From Yersinia nurmii (GTDB lineage: Bacteria; Pseudomonadota; Gammaproteobacteria; Enterobacterales; Enterobacteriaceae), in assembly GCF_001112925.1 (NCBI RefSeq), contig NZ_CPYD01000003.1, positions 1-64,000 of the forward strand: a stretch of 64,000 nucleotides of DNA, read 5' to 3'. This document shows positions 61,000 to 64,000 of the stretch, in pieces (the first letter of the stretch is position 1; each line of letters begins with the position of its first letter). A program made the translations under genes and the position numbers. The notes beneath the pieces were generated by a model. The model worked only from the letters and a program-made list of their open reading frames with translations, ran no database searches and was not told where the DNA came from.

Positions 61000-61944
61000 C
61001 TAGCTATAAAAATACCGTACCACATGGAAGAACACCGGGGCGGCAAAACATAAAGAATCAATACGATCCATCATGCCGCCGTGCCCTTCAATCATGGCAC
61101 CGAAATCTTTAATTCCGCGATCTCGTTTGATCGCCGACATACACAAGCCGCCTGCAAAACCCAATAAGGTAATCAGCAACGAGATTAATCCTGCCTGCCA
61201 GAAGCTAAACGGCGTCGCCCACCATAAACTGGCGCCAATCAGGCTGGCACTGAGAATTCCGCCGATAAAACCTTCCACAGTTTTATTCGGGCTTAATTTC
61301 GGCACAATAGGACGTTTGCCAAATAACTTACCGAATACATATTGCAGAACGTCAGAAAGCTGCACCACTATCATCAAAAACAGCAGCAGTTTGATATTTT
61401 GGTTTTCATAGCCGGGAATATTCAACATTAACAGCGCTGGCGCATGGCTAATACAGTAAACCGCAATCATCATGCTCCACTGAATTTTTGCCGTTCGCTC
61501 GAGGAAATGCTGGGTATCACCGGATAAAGCAATGCGGGTTGGAATAAATAGAAAAGCGTAAACGGGAATAAATACCGCAAATATCCCGTAGGCTTCCATA
61601 CCTACCAATAAATATTGTACCGGCAACATAATGAAGAAACACCAAAACAGCGCTTCATGATCGCCGCGTCGGGTTGGCGTAAGAGTGATGCATTCTCGCA
61701 GGGCAAAAAATGACATCAGAGCAAATAATACCACAGAACCAATAGTGCCCAGCGCCATCGCCAGCACGGAAATAATACACATCAACCACCAGGCTCGAAT
61801 GCGGGCATTCAGGTTTAAAATAGTGCTACGTGCCGAAGGAGAAACGTTCACGCGGGAAAGAATAAAACCAATCAAACTGGCGATCGCCAATAAACCGAAT
61901 AAACCGCACAGCAGCAATTTTAATTCATTATCAAACGCCATCAT
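61000..61944 (-). CDS. CdsA-like phosphatidate cytidylyltransferase
   Basis: Integral membrane enzyme, 314 residues and about eight transmembrane helices, predicted to make CDP-diacylglycerol from phosphatidate and CTP. The C-terminal signature is complete: SAIKRDRGIKDFGAMIEGHG followed by GMMDRIDS. Resembles E. coli YnbB, not the essential CdsA. ATG at 61944 overlaps the acyltransferase stop by 4 nt and has GAGGA nine bases upstream. Last gene of a three-gene operon. Confidence 0.88.
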   Translation of the reverse strand: MMAFDNELKLLLCGLFGLLAIASLIGFILSRVNVSPSARSTILNLNARIRAWWLMCIISVLAMALGTIGSVVLFALMSFFALRECITLTPTRRGDHEALFWCFFIMLPVQYLLVGMEAYGIFAVFIPVYAFLFIPTRIALSGDTQHFLERTAKIQWSMMIAVYCISHAPALLMLNIPGYENQNIKLLLFLMIVVQLSDVLQYVFGKLFGKRPIVPKLSPNKTVEGFIGGILSASLIGASLWWATPFSFWQAGLISLLITLLGFAGGLCMSAIKRDRGIKDFGAMIEGHGGMMDRIDSLCFAAPVFFHVVRYFYS

Positions 61945-62588
61945 GGTGCCATTTCCTCTAGTGCCGCTTTAATTCGCGCCAGAAAAGCCGCTTTATCTTC
62001 TCCCTCCTGCAAACCTGTAACCGGTACGCCAAAGGTCGCTGAGCAAATAAAAGGCACCACCAGTTTGGAACCTTTTGGTAATACGCGATTGAGGTTTTCC
62101 AGCCACACGGGAACCAATTCAACGTCCGGGTATTGGCGAGCTAAGTGATAAACCCCACTTTTAAAGCTTTGAATATTCTCTCCATCACCGCGCGTGCCTT
62201 CAGGGAATAAAATCAGCGACTGATTGCGCTCCAGCGTCTCTAGCAGCGGCGTCAGCGGGTTTTTGCGCGCTTCGGCACGACCTTCTACCGTACGGCGCTC
62301 CACCAGCACCGCGTGGAAAACATACTTCGCCAGATAACGGCGTAAGCGGGTTTTCGACCAATAATCCGCTGCTGCCACTGGATGAACCTGACTGCGCAAA
62401 TGGCGCGGCATGCTCGCCCAGATCACCAGCCCATCTAAATGACTGGAATGATTGGCATAGTAAATTCTAACCTGTTTATCGGGTAACGGAGCAAGCCAGC
62501 GGGATCGAATTCCGGTCAGCAAACGGCATAAAGACACCAGAATGGTCGCTACCATTTTGCTACTGAGAATAAAAGGAAACTTAATCAT
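61941..62588 (-). CDS. PlsC-type 1-acyl-glycerophosphate acyltransferase
   Basis: Lysophospholipid acyltransferase, 215 residues with one N-terminal hydrophobic stretch. Catalytic HSSHLD (HX4D, in NHSSHLDGL) and substrate-binding FPEGTRG are present. ATG at 62588 is chosen: its 5' end overlaps the CDP-alcohol phosphotransferase stop by 8 nt and gives a membrane-like MIKFPFILSSK; an ATG 30 bp upstream has no ribosome site. Middle gene of the operon. Confidence 0.86.
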   Translation of the reverse strand: MIKFPFILSSKMVATILVSLCRLLTGIRSRWLAPLPDKQVRIYYANHSSHLDGLVIWASMPRHLRSQVHPVAAADYWSKTRLRRYLAKYVFHAVLVERRTVEGRAEARKNPLTPLLETLERNQSLILFPEGTRGDGENIQSFKSGVYHLARQYPDVELVPVWLENLNRVLPKGSKLVVPFICSATFGVPVTGLQEGEDKAAFLARIKAALEEMAP

Positions 62589-63252
62589 TAGGTGGCAATT
62601 CCTTCCGCTGGAGTTCATTCATTACCGCGCGAGTACGTAAAATCGCGGTAACAATGGCGCCGAGGCCAATAACCCACAGGCAGAGATATAAAATCCATTG
62701 GTTATAGGCAGGTACAACGGCGGCAATCACTGTGCAAAGGGTTAACAGAGCCATACGATGTTGTTTAGCCATTGGCCCACTGAATTGTTGATCTAAACCG
62801 CAGCTACCGCCCAACACGCGGACATAGGCCGTCATCGCGGCGAATAGAGCGGCGGCCCAGCTCAGCGTTATCGCATCGGTAAAAGCGGTTAAACCGTAGC
62901 CCACGCCAATTAAAATCAAAGTATCCGAAATGCGATCCGGTAAATCGTTATACACCGCGCCCACAGGACTACGTAATCCGCCTTCTACCGCGACCATGCC
63001 GTCTAATAAATTGCAGATTAACCGAGCCTGAATCATCAAAGCCGCGACGATAAGCAACAGACCGCTGACCAGCGCTGAATCCTGACGAAAAGCGTAGAAG
63101 AAACTGAATCCAGCCAATGCAGAAAAGAGAATGCTAAAGAGGGAAATGCCGTTGGGCGTTGCGCCACGCTGTTGTAATATTCTGGCGAATGTCGTCGCCC
63201 ACGCTGTATTTCTGGCACGTATTGGCCGACGATCTTTAATATCCTGATTCAT
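62581..63252 (-). CDS. YnbA-like CDP-alcohol phosphotransferase
   Basis: 223-residue membrane enzyme, about six helices, expected to transfer a phosphatidyl or phosphoalcohol group from a CDP-alcohol. The motif reads NLLDGMVAV...GAVYNDLPDR, so the first and third Asp of D..DG..AR...G...D...D are Asn and the Arg is Val. The same two Asn occur in E. coli YnbA as recalled, so it is probably a functional subfamily. ATG at 63252; TTG at 63258 is unlikely. First gene of the operon; with the other two it could make an unusual phospholipid. Confidence 0.85.
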   Translation of the reverse strand: MNQDIKDRRPIRARNTAWATTFARILQQRGATPNGISLFSILFSALAGFSFFYAFRQDSALVSGLLLIVAALMIQARLICNLLDGMVAVEGGLRSPVGAVYNDLPDRISDTLILIGVGYGLTAFTDAITLSWAAALFAAMTAYVRVLGGSCGLDQQFSGPMAKQHRMALLTLCTVIAAVVPAYNQWILYLCLWVIGLGAIVTAILRTRAVMNELQRKELPPND

Positions 63253-63502
63253 AGTCAATTAACTACCTTGTCACCGCAGAAAATAATCCATACAACCCTG
63301 CTCGGCTAATGACTCAGATACCATTGTGGTGATTCCTGGGCTATCCCAATATGGATTCTATTCCGGCCAACGTTATCCCTAACCAAGTTAGGTTAATATA
63401 CAACAAAGATGTGGCAATAATGAGGATTAAAAAAGCGGTGAGGATCGCACTTAACTCAATGCTAAGAAAGGGATGATTGGGTGGAATTAACGCTGATAGT
63501 AG

Positions 63503-63541
63503 AGAAAACCCCGCAGCTATTTATTACAGCAACGGGGTTTT
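63503..63541 (-). terminator. ppiA terminator
   Basis: Arms AAAACCCCG (63505-63513) and CGGGGTTTT (63533-63541) with a loop that can itself pair CAGC/GCTG; T4 tail on the minus strand. It lies 6 bp past the ppiA stop. Confidence 0.85.
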
Positions 63542-63546
63542 GAGAA

Positions 63547-64000
63547 CTAAGGTAAAACTTTAGCTGACAAGATAGTAATAGGTTTAACCGGCACGTTTTG
63601 GTACGGCCCGATATTTTCCGTTTGCACCTGCGATATTTTATCGACGACATCCATGCCTTTTACTACTTTGCCAAATACCGCATAACCAAAATCACGTTGA
63701 CCATGATCGAGGAATGCATTGTCCGCCACGTTCAGAAAGAACTGGCTGGTTGCGCTGTCTTTATCGGCGGTACGTGCCATAGAAATGGTGCCGCGCAGAT
63801 TACGCAAGCCGTTATCCGCTTCGTTCTTGATTGGCGCATTGGTCGCTTTTTGCTGCAAATCCGCAGTAAAGCCACCGCCCTGCACCATAAAGCCTGGGAT
63901 CACACGGTGGAAAACCGTGTTGTTGTAATATCCGCTATTAACATAATTAACAAAATTCTGGGTGGAAACCGGTGCCTTCTGATTATCGAGCGCTAATTCA
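63547..64000 (-). CDS. ppiA: periplasmic cyclophilin PpiA, 5' end outside window
   Basis: Cyclophilin-type prolyl isomerase, cut by the right edge: about 150 codons are in the window and the signal peptide is missing. [20 protein letters not shown] contains the catalytic Arg, then [20 protein letters not shown] and [16 protein letters not shown]. Matches E. coli PpiA to its C-terminus SAKVLP. Frame upstream of 63903 stays open to 64000 with [16 protein letters not shown]. Confidence 0.95.
   Translation of the reverse strand, partial: ELALDNQKAPVSTQNFVNYVNSGYYNNTVFHRVIPGFMVQGGGFTADLQQKATNAPIKNEADNGLRNLRGTISMARTADKDSATSQFFLNVADNAFLDHGQRDFGYAVFGKVVKGMDVVDKISQVQTENIGPYQNVPVKPITILSAKVLP

Overview
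The window is a chromosomal segment of a gamma-proteobacterium of the order Enterobacterales. Gene order is that of the rrn-proximal / str-spc region of Escherichia coli: yrdA, aroE-tsaC-yrdD, smg-dprA, def-fmt-rsmB-trkA, mscL, arfA, zntR, then the whole alpha, spc and S10 ribosomal protein operons, bfr-bfd, tuf-fusA-rpsG-rpsL, tusBCD-yheO, fkpA, slyX, slyD, yheV-kefB-kefG, yheS, yheTU, prkB, yhfA, crp, yhfK, argD, pabA and ppiA. Proteins are close to their E. coli counterparts (CRP differs by only about three residues from the recalled E. coli sequence), but the accessory content is not that of E. coli or Salmonella. A member of Yersiniaceae, Budviciaceae or a nearby family would fit; the genus cannot be fixed from the sequence alone.

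Layout. 1-290: leader and twin promoters of an rRNA operon that runs out of the left edge. 412-10.7 kb: housekeeping genes, ending with zntR and a broken yhdN. 10.86-24.8 kb: 28 genes for ribosomal proteins, SecY and RNA polymerase alpha, all on the minus strand, with recognisable S10, spc and alpha control regions. 24.9-26.4 kb: an exported NlpC/P60 wall hydrolase facing away from the S10 promoter. 26.5-31.9 kb: bacterioferritin pair and str operon. 31.9-40.7 kb: tRNA thiolation relay, periplasmic and cytosolic prolyl isomerases, glutathione-gated potassium efflux and an ABC-F protein. 40.8-46.9 kb: an insertion relative to E. coli carrying a glycosyltransferase, tauABCD, a PhzF-like protein and a LysE exporter. 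47.0-49.3 kb: yheT-yheU-prkB. 49.5-53.3 kb: a low-GC four-gene operon not in E. coli. 53.4-53.6 kb: an octanucleotide tandem repeat. 53.6-59.3 kb: yhfA, crp, yhfK, argD, pabA. 59.3-63.3 kb: a YjgR-type ATPase and a three-gene phospholipid operon where E. coli has fic-yhfG. The window ends inside ppiA.

The best candidate for an undescribed system is the operon at 49542-53330. It encodes a cysteine-synthase-fold PLP enzyme, a purine-type phosphoribosyltransferase that resembles the archaeal Hpt family, a ten-helix EamA-type permease and a BacD-like ATP-grasp ligase. Together they look like a compact pathway that makes, couples and exports a small amino-acid- or nucleotide-derived molecule; the product is not predictable from the sequence.

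Other points of interest: a hairpin inside the 3' coding region of arfA that would produce the non-stop mRNA by which ArfA is kept off while tmRNA works; a yhdN pseudogene (frameshift plus in-frame stop) directly in front of zntR; a perfect AT-only inverted repeat upstream of tauA; and a YnbA-type CDP-alcohol phosphotransferase in which two of the four canonical aspartates are asparagine.
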